Below, piece after piece: positions 44,538 to 53,936 of a stretch of DNA of 64,000 bases. The notes below the pieces were generated by a model. The model saw only the letters and a program-made list of their open reading frames with translations, ran no database searches and was not told the origin of the DNA. The stretch is taken from positions 73,681 through 137,680 of the forward strand of contig NZ_CP109790.1 in the NCBI RefSeq assembly GCF_025857195.1, written 5' to 3'. Numbering within the stretch: position 1 is the stretch's first letter; each line of letters opens with the position of its first letter. The translations under genes were made by a program, and so were the position numbers. Source of the DNA: Leisingera thetidis (GTDB lineage: Bacteria; Pseudomonadota; Alphaproteobacteria; Rhodobacterales; Rhodobacteraceae).

Positions 44538-45428
44538 TCACTTCTCCTCCAGCTGCGACAGCAACCATTCGCGGAACTTGATCAGCGGATAGTCCTCCGC
44601 ATGCTCCGCAGGCCAGACCAGGAAATACTCGCCCAGGCTCACCGCGTCCCCCTGCATCGCCAGCGCCAGCCGCCCTTGCGCAATTTCGTTCCCGGCCAGG
44701 AAATCCGGCAGCAAGGCCACCCCCAGCCCATGCACCGCCGCCTGCGTCATCGCCGAGGACTGGTCAAACAGCATCCCCCGCAGCTTGGAGGCCTGCACAT
44801 CATGCAGCTGAAACCATTGCTCCCAGCAATCGGGATGCGTCTCCAGATGCAAGAGCGGATAGTCCAGCAGCTCTGCCGGCGCCGACACCGGCCCCGCCAT
44901 CAGCCCCGGCGCGCAGACTGGCAGCACATGTTTCGGCATCAGGGGCAGATACGCCACCCCGGGCCAGTCCCGCGTACCATAGTGGATCGCCGCCTGCGCG
45001 GTGCCAGCCTCAAAACTGAACGGCAGGTTGTGGGTGTGCAGGTTCACGGTGATGCCCGGATTCGAGGCGGCAAACTCCTTCAGCCGCGGCGCCAGCCAGT
45101 GCAGGCCAAAGGACGGCAGGATCGACAGGGTGAAACTGCCGCCGTCCGGATTGGCCCTGAGCTTGACCGAGGCCTGCGCCAGCCGGGTCAGGATCGCGCG
45201 CGCCTCCTTGGCAAAGCCGGCACCCGCCGGTGTCAGCTGCATCCGCATCTGGTCGCGGGCAATCAGGTCCACCCCCATCTGTTCCTCCAACTGCTTCAGC
45301 TGGCGGCTGATCGCGCTTTGGGTCAGCGACAGATCCTCCGCCGCGGCAGAGGCACTGCCGAGACGGTCCACCGCCTCCAGCGCCAGCAGCGACGGGATCG
45401 AGGGCAGGAAACGGCGCGGCGCAATCAT
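44538..45428 (-). CDS. LysR-family regulator, GcvA-like (2 of 2)
   Basis: 296 residues with winged helix SLLALEAVDRLGSASAAAEDLSLTQSAISRQLKQLEEQMG and an effector domain (FTLSILPSFGLHWLAPRLKEF; WPGVAYLPLMPKHVLPVCAPG). It is clearly a paralogue of the next LysR gene, arising probably from tandem duplication. It is divergent from the ALDH7 gene with a 153-bp gap, the normal arrangement for a LysR regulating its neighbour, so this is the better candidate regulator of the lysine-type pair. Confidence 0.9.
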   Translation of the reverse strand: MIAPRRFLPSIPSLLALEAVDRLGSASAAAEDLSLTQSAISRQLKQLEEQMGVDLIARDQMRMQLTPAGAGFAKEARAILTRLAQASVKLRANPDGGSFTLSILPSFGLHWLAPRLKEFAASNPGITVNLHTHNLPFSFEAGTAQAAIHYGTRDWPGVAYLPLMPKHVLPVCAPGLMAGPVSAPAELLDYPLLHLETHPDCWEQWFQLHDVQASKLRGMLFDQSSAMTQAAVHGLGVALLPDFLAGNEIAQGRLALAMQGDAVSLGEYFLVWPAEHAEDYPLIKFREWLLSQLEEK

Positions 45429-45581
45429 ATGACATTAACTCATGGGCACAGGATTTACTTTCATTAGCAATCCGGCCCGCAAGGTGCAATTTCTATATCA
45501 GACCTACGCCCGGCGGGACAAAGCGGGAAACCACCCTAAAGTTTTCCTCATGCCCTGCCCTCGCATCAAAAGGACGCCGAT

Positions 45582-47084
45582 ATGCCCCATTCCGATATCC
45601 TCGCCGCTGCCGGCCTGACCCAAGCCGACCTGACCGGCGGCAGCCTCTCTGTCACCACCCCCATCGACGGCAGCGAAATCGCCCGGCTGAAAACCCACAG
45701 CAAAGCCGACGCCGAAACCCGGATCGCCGACGCCAAACACGCCTTCAAATCCTGGCGCCTCGTCCCCGCCCCGCGCCGCGGCGAGCTGGTGCGGCTGCTG
45801 GGCGACGAGCTGCGCCGCGAAAAGGAAAACCTGGGCCGCCTCGTCACCCTGGAATGCGGCAAGATCTATCAGGAGGGTCTCGGCGAAGTGCAGGAGATGA
45901 TCGACATCTGCGATTTCGCGGTCGGTCTGTCGCGCCAGCTCTACGGCCTCACCATCGCGTCTGAGCGCCCCGGCCACGCGATGCGCGAAACCTGGCACCC
46001 GATGGGCACCTGCGGCATCATCACCGCCTTCAACTTCCCCGTCGCGCCCTGGTGCTGGAACGCGGCGCTGGCGCTGGTCTGCGGCGACCCGGTGATCTGG
46101 AAACCGTCCGAGAAAACCCCGCTGACCGCGCTTGCGGTGCAAAAAGTCTGCGACCGCGCGATGGCGGCCTTTGGCGGCGACGCCCCCGAGGGCCTGATCC
46201 AGGTGCTGATCGGCGAGCGGGATCTGGGCGAGGCTTTGACCGCCTCCAAAGACGTCGCCATCATCTCCGCCACCGGCTCGGTGCCGATGGGCAAGGCGGT
46301 GTCCGCAGATATGTCCAAACGCCTCGGCCGCACCATTCTGGAGCTCGGCGGCAACAACGCGATGATCGTGGCGCCGTCTGCCGATCTGGAAATGGCCCTG
46401 CGCGCCATCGTGTTCTCCGCCGTCGGCACCGCCGGCCAGCGCTGCACCTCCCTGCGCCGCCTGATCGTGCACGAGGATATCTATGACCAGCTGATCCCGC
46501 GCCTGATCAAAGCCTACGAGGGCCTGCCCATCGGCGACCCGCTGGCGGACGGCACCCTGGTCGGCCCGCTGATCGACCGCGCCGCCCTGGATGCGATGAC
46601 CAGCGCGCTGGAACGCGCCCGCGAGGAAGGCGGCACCGTGCATGGCGGCACCCCGGCCCTCGCGGACACGTTTGCGGATGCGGCCTATGTGCACCCCGCC
46701 ATCGCCGAGATGCCCGCCCAGACCGCCATCATGCACACCGAAACCTTTGCCCCGATCCTTTATGTGGTGAAATACAGCGATCTGGATCAAGCCATTGAAA
46801 TGCAGAACGAAGTGCCGCAAGGCCTGTCATCCTGCATCTTCTCCACCGATGTGCGCGAATGCGAATATTTCCTCTCGGCAGCGGGCTCCGACTGCGGTAT
46901 TGCCAACGTGAACATCGGCCCCTCCGGCGCTGAAATCGGCGGCGCCTTCGGGGGCGAGAAGGAGACGGGCGGCGGCCGCGAAAGCGGCTCCGACGCCTGG
47001 AAAGGGTACATGCGCCGGCAGACCAACACGGTGAACTATTCACGCGAGCTGCCGCTTGCTCAGGGGATCAAGTTTGACATCTGA
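45582..47084 (+). CDS. amaB: ALDH7-family aldehyde dehydrogenase, aminoadipate-semialdehyde / piperideine-6-carboxylate type
   Basis: 500 residues. Hallmarks of ALDH7 are TWHPMGTCGIITAFNFPVA, WNAALALVCGDPVIWKPSEK, the catalytic Glu region LELGGNNAMIV and catalytic Cys in GTAGQRCTSLRRL. This family oxidises 2-aminoadipate semialdehyde (piperideine-6-carboxylate) in lysine catabolism. The following FAD oxidase gene (10-11 bp overlap) fits the pipecolate oxidase-AmaB pair. Other substrates of ALDH7 cannot be excluded. It begins the operon next to a divergent LysR gene. Confidence 0.82.
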   Translation: MPHSDILAAAGLTQADLTGGSLSVTTPIDGSEIARLKTHSKADAETRIADAKHAFKSWRLVPAPRRGELVRLLGDELRREKENLGRLVTLECGKIYQEGLGEVQEMIDICDFAVGLSRQLYGLTIASERPGHAMRETWHPMGTCGIITAFNFPVAPWCWNAALALVCGDPVIWKPSEKTPLTALAVQKVCDRAMAAFGGDAPEGLIQVLIGERDLGEALTASKDVAIISATGSVPMGKAVSADMSKRLGRTILELGGNNAMIVAPSADLEMALRAIVFSAVGTAGQRCTSLRRLIVHEDIYDQLIPRLIKAYEGLPIGDPLADGTLVGPLIDRAALDAMTSALERAREEGGTVHGGTPALADTFADAAYVHPAIAEMPAQTAIMHTETFAPILYVVKYSDLDQAIEMQNEVPQGLSSCIFSTDVRECEYFLSAAGSDCGIANVNIGPSGAEIGGAFGGEKETGGGRESGSDAWKGYMRRQTNTVNYSRELPLAQGIKFDI

Positions 47085-48345
47085 TCTGGCGTCCAGCCTC
47101 TGGCACCAAACCTGCCGGGAAAACCCCGCCTTCCCGGACTTCTCCGGGGAGGCGGCGGCCGATCTCGTTGTGATCGGCGGCGGCTATACCGGCTGCTCTG
47201 CCGCGCTAAGGGCCGCGGAGCTGGGTGCCACGGTCCGCCTGATCGAGGCGGAGGAAATCGGCAGCGGCGGTTCCGGCCGCAATGTGGGGCTGGCCAATGC
47301 GGGCCTCTGGCTGCCGCCGGAAGACATCAACGCCGAACTGGGGGCTAAGACCGGCAGCCGCCTCTCCGCACTGCTGGCCGGAGCGCCGGAGATGGTGTTC
47401 TCGCTGATCGAAAACCACGCCATCCAGTGCGAGCCGCAGCGCCAGGGCACCCTGCATTGCGCCCATGCGCCCGGCGGAGTGAAGGACCTGCAGCGCCGCC
47501 ACGCCCAGCTCTCCGCCATCGGCGCACCGGTGGAGCTGCTGTCCCGCGCCGAAGCCGTCCAGCGCACCGGATCAGACGCCGTGCATGGCGCGCTGTTCGA
47601 CCCGCGCGCGGGCACCATCCAGCCGCTGGCCTATGTGCGCGGGCTGGCCCGTGCCGCCGCATCCGCCGGCGCGCAGCTGCACAGCAACTCCCCTGCGACC
47701 GGCATCAGCCGGGACGGCTCCGGCTGGCAGGTCACCACCCCCAAAGGCCGCCTGCGCGCCAGCCATCTGATCATGGCAACCAACGCCTATGCCCGCGAAA
47801 TCGCAGGTTATGACGCGCCGCAGGTGATCCCGGTGCATTACTTCCAGGCCGCCACCGACCCGCTGCCCGCGCCGCTGCTCGAAAATATCCTGCCGGGCCG
47901 CGAAGGCTGCTGGGACACGGCACTGGTGATGTCGTCGTGGCGGCTGGATCAGGCCAGGCGGCTGGTGATCGGCGGCATGGGCGCGCTGGATCATTGCGGC
48001 AGCGCCCTGCACCGCAGCTGGCTGGCCCGCAAGCTGGCGGCGCTTTATCCGGAACTGAAGGACGCGGCCCTACGCAGCCACTGGCACGGCCGCATCGCCA
48101 TGACAACCGAGCACCTGCCCAAGATCCTGGACCTGAACGGCGGCCTCGCCTGTTTCGGCTATTCCGGCCGCGGCATCGGTCCCGGCACCCTGTTCGGCGC
48201 CCGGATGGCCGAGGCCCTGCTGAACGGCGACCAGTCCCGCCTGCCGGTGCCGCCGGCACGCGGTCATGCAATCGCCTTTGCCGGGTTGCGCAGCGCCTAT
48301 TACGAGACCGGCGCCACGCTCACCCATCTGATCAGCGACAGGTGA
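47074..48345 (+). CDS. FAD-dependent amine oxidase (DAO family), possible pipecolate oxidase
   Basis: 423 residues with the FAD-binding motif DLVVIGGGYTGCSAALRAAELGA and the DAO-family features GSGGSGRNVGLANAGLWLP and TEHLPKILDLNGGLACFGYSGRGIGPG. I use the TTG at 47074, with AGGGGA 6 nt upstream; it overlaps the ALDH7 stop. A TTG at 47056 is also possible. In the AmaA-AmaB pathway a flavin oxidase makes piperideine-6-carboxylate from L-pipecolate, and the pairing here suggests that role. Generic substrate (a secondary amine) is more certain than pipecolate. Confidence 0.78.
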   Translation: MTSDLASSLWHQTCRENPAFPDFSGEAAADLVVIGGGYTGCSAALRAAELGATVRLIEAEEIGSGGSGRNVGLANAGLWLPPEDINAELGAKTGSRLSALLAGAPEMVFSLIENHAIQCEPQRQGTLHCAHAPGGVKDLQRRHAQLSAIGAPVELLSRAEAVQRTGSDAVHGALFDPRAGTIQPLAYVRGLARAAASAGAQLHSNSPATGISRDGSGWQVTTPKGRLRASHLIMATNAYAREIAGYDAPQVIPVHYFQAATDPLPAPLLENILPGREGCWDTALVMSSWRLDQARRLVIGGMGALDHCGSALHRSWLARKLAALYPELKDAALRSHWHGRIAMTTEHLPKILDLNGGLACFGYSGRGIGPGTLFGARMAEALLNGDQSRLPVPPARGHAIAFAGLRSAYYETGATLTHLISDR

Positions 48346-48349
48346 AACA

Positions 48350-48370
48350 GGCGGGCCGCCGTGGCCCGCC
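48350..48370. terminator. Bidirectional hairpin between FAD oxidase and znuA
   Basis: GGCGGGCC-GCCGT-GGCCCGCC is a perfect 8-bp stem with a 5-nt loop (48350-48370) in the 30-bp gap between two convergent genes. Confidence 0.65.
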
Positions 48371-48375
48371 CTGCC

Positions 48376-49434
48376 TCATTTGCAGCCGGCAACCGCCGCG
48401 CCCAGATCCCGCAGCAGCGCCGGGTAGAACTGCGGCCCCGGCTCCAGCTTGGCGCCCAGCGGATCCAGCACCGCGGTGCCCGCGCCGGTTCCTTCCAGCA
48501 CAGTGGCCACCAGCCCGGGGTTGAACTGCGGCTCCGAGAACACGCAGGCCACCTCCAGCTCCGCCACCGCATCGCGCACCTCGGCAATCCGCGCCGGGCT
48601 CGGCTTGGCCGCATCGCTCAGGGAAATGGCGCCGGCAGCGTTCAGATCAAACCCCTGCTCGAAATACTGGTAGGCATCGTGGAAGACGATGAACGGTTTG
48701 GCCCGGAACGGCTCCAGCGCCGCCGAGACGCTGGCCACGGTGTCCGCGATTTCCTGCTTGCCGGCCTCGGCATTGGCCTTGTAGGCCGCGGCGTTACCGG
48801 GATCGGCCTGCGACAGCTCCGCCGCGATCACATCCAGCCAGGTTGCGGCGTTCTGCGGCAGCAGCCAGGCATGGGGATCCGCGCCCGCATGATCATGCCC
48901 ATGCGCACCTTCATGATCCGCATGACCCTCGTGGCCGTCATGGTTGTCATGATCTTCGTGCCCTTCATGGTCATCATGGCTTTCGTGCCCGTCATGATCA
49001 TCATGGCCGTCGTGACCATCATGCGCACCGTGACCCCCGCTATCCTCGTGGCCGTGCGACTCGAACCGCGCGCCCTCGCGGAACGGCAGCACCAGCGTGC
49101 CTTCCGTCTCCAGCAGCTCAACCCGGCGGGCCTCCGCGGCCAGTTCCTCCAGCGGGGCCTGCAGCCACGGCGTCAGCGGCGCGCCCAGCCAGAACACCAG
49201 ATCCGCCTGATCCAATGCCCGCGCCTCGGACGGGCGCATCGCATAGCCATGCGGCGAGGCCCCCGGCGGCACCACCAGCTGAGGCGCGCCCAGCCCCTGC
49301 ATCACCCGTGCCACCAGCCCGTGCACCGGCGCGATATCGGCCGCCACCCGCGGCACCTCCGCCCAAGCCGCCCCGGTCCCGGCCAGCAATGCCGCCGCCG
49401 CAGCGCCGCTTTTCCACATGCCTGTTCTTCGCAT
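48376..49434 (-). CDS. znuA: ZnuA, zinc ABC transporter periplasmic binding protein
   Basis: 352 residues with a Sec signal (GAAAAALLAGTGAAWA) and the cluster A-I metal-binding fold (VAADIAPVHGLVARVMQGLG; SPHGYAMRPSEARAL; PHAWLLPQNAATWLD; FIVFHDAYQYFEQGF). A long His/Asp/Glu-rich loop at about 135-185 (HDGHDGHDDHDGHESHDDHE) is the typical zinc-sensing loop of ZnuA. The start could be 49434 or 49419; both keep the signal. It is divergent from zur-znuC-znuB with two Zur-like boxes between. Confidence 0.92.
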   Translation of the reverse strand: MRRTGMWKSGAAAAALLAGTGAAWAEVPRVAADIAPVHGLVARVMQGLGAPQLVVPPGASPHGYAMRPSEARALDQADLVFWLGAPLTPWLQAPLEELAAEARRVELLETEGTLVLPFREGARFESHGHEDSGGHGAHDGHDGHDDHDGHESHDDHEGHEDHDNHDGHEGHADHEGAHGHDHAGADPHAWLLPQNAATWLDVIAAELSQADPGNAAAYKANAEAGKQEIADTVASVSAALEPFRAKPFIVFHDAYQYFEQGFDLNAAGAISLSDAAKPSPARIAEVRDAVAELEVACVFSEPQFNPGLVATVLEGTGAGTAVLDPLGAKLEPGPQFYPALLRDLGAAVAGCK

Positions 49435-49448
49435 CCGTCTTGCCCCAT

Positions 49449-49466
49449 GTGATTTTATAACATCAC
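49449..49466. promoter_or_regulatory. Zur-like box 1, GTGATTTTATAACATCAC
   Basis: A near-perfect 18-bp dyad (only two positions off), 15 bp upstream of the znuA start. It matches the general form of Zur boxes. With box 2 it would let zinc-loaded Zur shut off the divergent promoters. Confidence 0.7.
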
Positions 49467-49479
49467 GCAGTTGATAAAC

Positions 49480-49497
49480 GTCATAACATAACATATC
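49480..49497. promoter_or_regulatory. Zur-like box 2
   Basis: GTCATAACATAACATATC matches box 1 at most positions of the 18-bp frame (GTNAT ... ATAACAT) and lies 31 bp from it, 38 bp before the zur start. It is weaker as a dyad. Confidence 0.55.
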
Positions 49498-49534
49498 AAG
49501 AGGCAAATCAGCCGCCGCCCAGAGGACCCGCAAA

Positions 49535-50017
49535 ATGGATTCCATCGGTTTCGCACCGCATGACCACAGCAGCTGCATCCACGACTGCATCGCTGCGGTG
49601 GATGCCCATTGCCGCGCGGCGGGCCTGCAATTCACCCCGGTGCGCCGCCGCGTGCTGGAAATCCTGCTGCAGGAGCACCGCGCCCTTGGAGCGTATGAAA
49701 TCCTCGACCGGCTGCGCGAAGAGGGCCTCGGCTCGCAGCCGCCCGTCGCCTACAGGGCGCTGGATTTCCTGGTGAAAAACGGCTTTGCCCACAAGATCGA
49801 GCGGCTGAACGCCTTTATCGCCTGCACCCACCCCGGCGAACATCACGCGCCGGTCTTCCTGATCTGCCGCGCCTGCGATGCGGTGGCCGAAGCGCAGCGC
49901 GAACCCACCCAGGGCCAGCTCGGCCAGGCCGCCCGCGACGCCGGGTTCGTGATCGAGCGCGCCGTGATCGAAGCCGAGGGCCTCTGCCCCAAATGCCGGC
50001 AGGCGGGCGCCGCATGA
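49535..50017 (+). CDS. zur: Zur, zinc uptake regulator (Fur family)
   Basis: 160 residues. The N-terminus is a Fur winged helix (FTPVRRRVLEILLQEHRALGAYEIL; SQPPVAYRALDFLVKNGFAHKIE), and the C-terminal part carries the structural zinc cysteines ICRACD and LCPKC. HDHSSCIHDC is at the extreme N-terminus. It represses znuA and its own operon at high zinc by family knowledge. Its stop overlaps the znuC start (ATGA). Position between znuA and znuCB confirms Zur rather than Fur or PerR. Confidence 0.92.
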   Translation: MDSIGFAPHDHSSCIHDCIAAVDAHCRAAGLQFTPVRRRVLEILLQEHRALGAYEILDRLREEGLGSQPPVAYRALDFLVKNGFAHKIERLNAFIACTHPGEHHAPVFLICRACDAVAEAQREPTQGQLGQAARDAGFVIERAVIEAEGLCPKCRQAGAA

Positions 50018-50769
50018 GCCTGATCTCGCTCGAAGGCCTGTCCGTCACCTATGGCGGCAACCGCGTGCTGTCCGGTGTCGATCTGGCCATCCGTCCCGGC
50101 GAGATCGTCACCGTGGTCGGTCCCAACGGCTCGGGCAAATCCACCCTGCTGCGCAGCGTAATCGGAGCGCTGAAACCCACGCAAGGCGCGATCAGGCGGG
50201 CGCCCGGCCTGCGCATCGGATATGTGCCGCAGAAACTGCACATCGACCCCACCCTGCCCTTGACCGTGCGCCGGTTCCTCAGCCTGCCTGCCCGCGTCAG
50301 CGATGCCCGCGCGGGCGAGGCGCTGGAGCAGGCGGGCGCCGGCAACCTTGCCGCGCGGCAGATGTCCGGCCTCTCCGGCGGCCAGTTCCAGCGGGTGCTG
50401 CTGGCCCGCGCGCTGCTGTGCGATCCGCAGCTGCTGATCCTGGACGAGGCCACCCAAGGGCTGGACCAGCCCGGCTCCGCCGCCTTTTACCAGCGCATCG
50501 AGAAAGTCCGCCAGGACCTCGGCTGCGCCGTTCTGATGGTCAGCCATGAGCTGCATGTGGTGATGGCGGCCTCTGACCGGGTGATCTGCCTCAACGGCCA
50601 TGTCTGCTGCGAGGGCGCCCCCGAACATGTCGCCTCGGCGCCGGAATACCGCGCCCTGTTCGGCACCGGCACCCAGGGCGCCTTGGCGCTTTACCGGCAC
50701 GAGCATAACCACAGCCATGACCATGACTGCGCCCACGACCACGGGCACCACCACGAGGCGGCCGAATGA
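50014..50769 (+). CDS. znuC: ZnuC, zinc ABC transporter ATPase
   Basis: 251 residues with Walker A GPNGSGKST, signature LSGGQFQRVLLARAL and Walker B LLILDEATQGLDQ. The last ~25 residues are His-rich (HEHNHSHDHDCAHDHGHHH), a common zinc-handling tail of ZnuC. The start overlaps zur by 4 bp and the stop overlaps znuB. It provides ATP hydrolysis for the zinc importer. Confidence 0.94.
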   Translation: MSLISLEGLSVTYGGNRVLSGVDLAIRPGEIVTVVGPNGSGKSTLLRSVIGALKPTQGAIRRAPGLRIGYVPQKLHIDPTLPLTVRRFLSLPARVSDARAGEALEQAGAGNLAARQMSGLSGGQFQRVLLARALLCDPQLLILDEATQGLDQPGSAAFYQRIEKVRQDLGCAVLMVSHELHVVMAASDRVICLNGHVCCEGAPEHVASAPEYRALFGTGTQGALALYRHEHNHSHDHDCAHDHGHHHEAAE

Positions 50770-51572
50770 CCCTGCTTGACGATTTCCTGTTCCGCGCCGC
50801 GCTGGCCGGCATCGGCGTGGCGCTGGCCGCAGCTCCCTTGGGCTGTTTCGTGGTCTGGCGGCGGATGGCCTATTTCGGCGACGCCACGGCACATGCCTCG
50901 ATCCTGGGCGTGGCGCTGGCGCTCAGCTTTGACGTCTCGGTCTTTGCCGGCGTGCTGGCCACGGCGCTGGCGATGGCCACCACCGTGTCGGCACTGGCAG
51001 GGCGCGGCTATGCGATGGACACGCTTCTGGGGGTGCTGGCGCACTCCTCGCTGGCGTTCGGCCTGGTCGCGGTCTCCTTCCTCTCAGGCGTGCGGATCGA
51101 CCTGATGGCCTACCTCTTCGGGGATATCCTGGCCGTCGGGCGCGGCGACCTGGCGGTGATCTGGGGCGGCGCGGCGCTGGTGCTGGGGCTGTTGTGGTGG
51201 CGCTGGTCCGCCCTGCTGACCGCCACGCTGAACCCGGACCTGGCCCATGCCGCAGGCATCGATCCCCGGCGCGAGCAGATGGTGCTGACGCTGGCCCTTG
51301 CGCTGGTGGTCGCGGTTGCCATCAAGGTGGTCGGGGTGCTGCTGATTGCGGCGATGCTGCTGATCCCGGCCGCCGCCGCCCGCCCGTTTGCGGCAACACC
51401 GGAACGCATGGCCGCCATTGCCGCGCTGCTGGGGATGCTGGCCGCGGCCGGCGGGCTGCAGCTGGCCTTTCTGTTCGACACCCCGGCCGGGCCCAGCATC
51501 GTCTGCCTGGCGGCGGTCCTGTTTGCCGCCTCCAGCCTCGCGGGCCTGCTGCTGCAAACCCGCCGCCAGTAA
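50766..51572 (+). CDS. znuB: ZnuB, zinc ABC transporter permease
   Basis: A 268-residue inner-membrane protein with about eight hydrophobic segments. APLGCFVVWRRMAYFGDATAHASILG is the N-terminal family pattern (with FGDATAHAS), and GVLLIAAMLLIPAAAARPFA is the late ABC-3 pattern. It overlaps znuC by 4 bp and ends the operon. A GC-rich inverted repeat at about 51598-51633 separates it from the convergent kinase gene. Confidence 0.94.
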   Translation: MTLLDDFLFRAALAGIGVALAAAPLGCFVVWRRMAYFGDATAHASILGVALALSFDVSVFAGVLATALAMATTVSALAGRGYAMDTLLGVLAHSSLAFGLVAVSFLSGVRIDLMAYLFGDILAVGRGDLAVIWGGAALVLGLLWWRWSALLTATLNPDLAHAAGIDPRREQMVLTLALALVVAVAIKVVGVLLIAAMLLIPAAAARPFAATPERMAAIAALLGMLAAAGGLQLAFLFDTPAGPSIVCLAAVLFAASSLAGLLLQTRRQ

Positions 51573-51633
51573 GCGCCGCCGCGGCACACCGTGCAAGGCG
51601 GCCGCCCGTTGGCAGCCGCAGCCGGGGCCGCCG

Positions 51634-53919
51634 CTAGCTGCCGGTGCGCCGCAAATCCTTGCCGCTGGTCCATTTGCGGATGGCCTCGGACAGCTCCTGT
51701 TTGTTGATCGGCTTGCTCAGGAAGTCATCCATCCCCGCCTCCAGGCACTTCTCCCGGTGGGTGTTCAGCGCATTGGCCGTCAACGCCACAATCGGGCATT
51801 TTCCCCCGCCTGTTTCCGCCTCGATCCGGCGCATCTCGGCAGTGGCCTCGATCCCGTCCATTTCAGGCATCATCATGTCCATCAGCACGATATCCGGGCG
51901 CTCGGCCCGGAATTGCCTGACGGCCTCCACCCCGTTCCTGGCAATGCTGATCTGCAGCGGCGCATCCTTCAGCATCTTGGTGACGACAAGCTGGTTGGTG
52001 CGGTTGTCCTCCGCCAGCAGCACCTTCAGCAGCCGGCCGTCCGGCTGAAGGCCGGCGGCCGGGGCAGCCGCAGCCGCCGGCATATGCGGCGGGACGCTCA
52101 GCACCCGGCTGATCACCTGCCGCAGCTGCAGCGCCCGCACCGGCTTGAGAGCAAATTCACAGGCTCCGATGGACTCGCAGTCAGCCCGGCTCAGCGCGTG
52201 CTCGACCGAAGACAGGATGATGAGAGGCACGGTTTCAAAGCCCGGCATGGCACGGACCCGCGCCGCCAGTTCCCGCCCGTCCATGGCCGGCATCTGGTAA
52301 TCCAGAAGAATGAAGTCGAACCGGCGCCCGTCGAGCTGCGCATCCGACAGGATCTCCAGCACCTCATGCGCCGTCGCGGCAGCCGTGCAGGCCACGCCCC
52401 AGGCGCTCAGCCGTTCCGACAGGATCACCCGGTTCAGCTCCAGGTCATCGACCAGCAGCGCGCTGAGACCGGCAAAGCTGACCGCGCGGTCCGCCGGAGC
52501 GGCAGCCACCTGCCCGCCGGCCTGCAGCGGCAGCTCGATGGTGAACACCGACCCCCTGCCCGGCTCCGACTGCGCCTGCACCGCGCCGCCCATCAGCTCC
52601 AGCAGCCGTGCCGAGATCGCCAGCCCCAGCCCGGTGCCCTCGAAATTGCGGGTGGCGGCATTGTCGGCCTGCTCGAAGGCGCGGAAGATCCGGCCGATCC
52701 GGTCCGGCTCGATGCCGATCCCGGTGTCGGTGACCCGCAGCGTCAGCAGGTGGCGGTCCTGCTGCCGGCGGCCGGTCACGTCGATGTAGACATAGCCCTC
52801 GCGGGTGAACTTGACGGCATTGCCGGCAATATTGGTGATCACCTGGCGGATCCGCCCGGCATCGCCATTGAACACTTCCGGCAGCGCGGGGTCATAGCGC
52901 ATGGTGATCTCGACACCCTTCTCCGCCGCCTTCGGCGACATCAGGGTGACCACATCCTCCACCGCGGTCTGCAGGTTGAACGGCGCGCTGTTGAGCTCGA
53001 TCTTGCCGGCCTCGATCTTGGAGAAGTTCAGGATGTCGTTGATGATCGTCAGCAGCGCCGAGCCGGACTTGGCGATGGTCTCCGCATACATCCGCTGGTC
53101 TTCGTCCAGCGGGGTTTCCTGCAGCAGTTCCGCCATGCCGATCACCCCGTTCATCGGGGTGCGGATCTCGTGGCTCATGTTGGCAAGGAAATCCGATTTG
53201 GCCCGGTTGGCAATGTCCGCCGCCTCGCGCGCCTGCTCCATTGCATATTCGCGCTCATCGCGCTCGGCAAAGGTCTCCTCCAGCACCCCGACCGAGAAAT
53301 CCAGCGCCCGGAACTCCCGCGAGGCATACCAGGGCAGCGGCCGCAGCGGGCTGCGCAGGCCGGCAATCGCGTCCGACATCCGCTTGTGGATCCGCTGCAG
53401 CGGCCGCAGCGCCAGCACATGCACCAGCAGCAGCACCAGCAGCGACAGCGCCAGCACCGGCACCACCGTCCAGATGATGATCTGGCGCACCTTGGCCCGC
53501 ACCAGCGCCTCGCCGTCGCGGGTCGACCACTCCACCACCATGGTGCCGAAAGCGGCGCCCTCCAGCTCGATCGGCCGCTCATAGATCACATGGCCGCCGT
53601 CCGCCGCCTGGTCGCCCGGCGCCTTGGCCGAGGCCAGGAGCTTGCCCGCCTGGCTGTGGATCTGGATCGACACGATCTTCGGGTTGCGGGTGACAGCTTC
53701 CGTCAGGCCGGTTTCCAGCACCGGCACATCCTCGACAATGATGGATTCCAGCATCATCCCGCTCAGCAGCGACACCGTGAGGTCCGCCTGTTCGGCCAGC
53801 TGCTCTTCCAGCCGCTGCACCTCCTGGCGCTGCGCCATATCGCCAACCGCGAATCCAACCGCCGAAGCCGCCAGCAGCAGCGACAGCACAATCTGGAAAA
53901 GGATGCCCGTTCGTTTCAT
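51634..53919 (-). CDS. Hybrid histidine kinase with two receiver domains
   Basis: 761 residues. Transmembrane segments at about 6-26 and 146-172 enclose a ~120-residue periplasmic region. A HAMP-like stretch, the phospho-acceptor His250 ([12 protein letters not shown]), the ATPase motifs ([25 protein letters not shown]) and two receivers follow. Receiver 1 has [11 protein letters not shown] and a conserved LKPV lysine; receiver 2 has [11 protein letters not shown] and LSKPINK. There is no Hpt domain. The adjacent upstream gene encodes a PhnD-type binding protein 17 bp away, so ligand sensing through it is likely. Confidence 0.92.
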   Translation of the reverse strand: MKRTGILFQIVLSLLLAASAVGFAVGDMAQRQEVQRLEEQLAEQADLTVSLLSGMMLESIIVEDVPVLETGLTEAVTRNPKIVSIQIHSQAGKLLASAKAPGDQAADGGHVIYERPIELEGAAFGTMVVEWSTRDGEALVRAKVRQIIIWTVVPVLALSLLVLLLVHVLALRPLQRIHKRMSDAIAGLRSPLRPLPWYASREFRALDFSVGVLEETFAERDEREYAMEQAREAADIANRAKSDFLANMSHEIRTPMNGVIGMAELLQETPLDEDQRMYAETIAKSGSALLTIINDILNFSKIEAGKIELNSAPFNLQTAVEDVVTLMSPKAAEKGVEITMRYDPALPEVFNGDAGRIRQVITNIAGNAVKFTREGYVYIDVTGRRQQDRHLLTLRVTDTGIGIEPDRIGRIFRAFEQADNAATRNFEGTGLGLAISARLLELMGGAVQAQSEPGRGSVFTIELPLQAGGQVAAAPADRAVSFAGLSALLVDDLELNRVILSERLSAWGVACTAAATAHEVLEILSDAQLDGRRFDFILLDYQMPAMDGRELAARVRAMPGFETVPLIILSSVEHALSRADCESIGACEFALKPVRALQLRQVISRVLSVPPHMPAAAAAPAAGLQPDGRLLKVLLAEDNRTNQLVVTKMLKDAPLQISIARNGVEAVRQFRAERPDIVLMDMMMPEMDGIEATAEMRRIEAETGGGKCPIVALTANALNTHREKCLEAGMDDFLSKPINKQELSEAIRKWTSGKDLRRTGS

Positions 53920-53936
53920 GGCTTCAATGCAGAGCC

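Noticed and set aside
48880..49040. Repeat array of CAT/ATG-type triplets as a CRISPR or satellite
   Set aside because: It encodes the His/Asp-rich loop of ZnuA on the minus strand; no spacers or regular repeat length are present.
53240..53480. Low-complexity Pro/Ala/His-rich reading frames opposite the hybrid kinase
   Set aside because: Composition is that of antisense GC-rich coding; the kinase domains on the other strand are intact.
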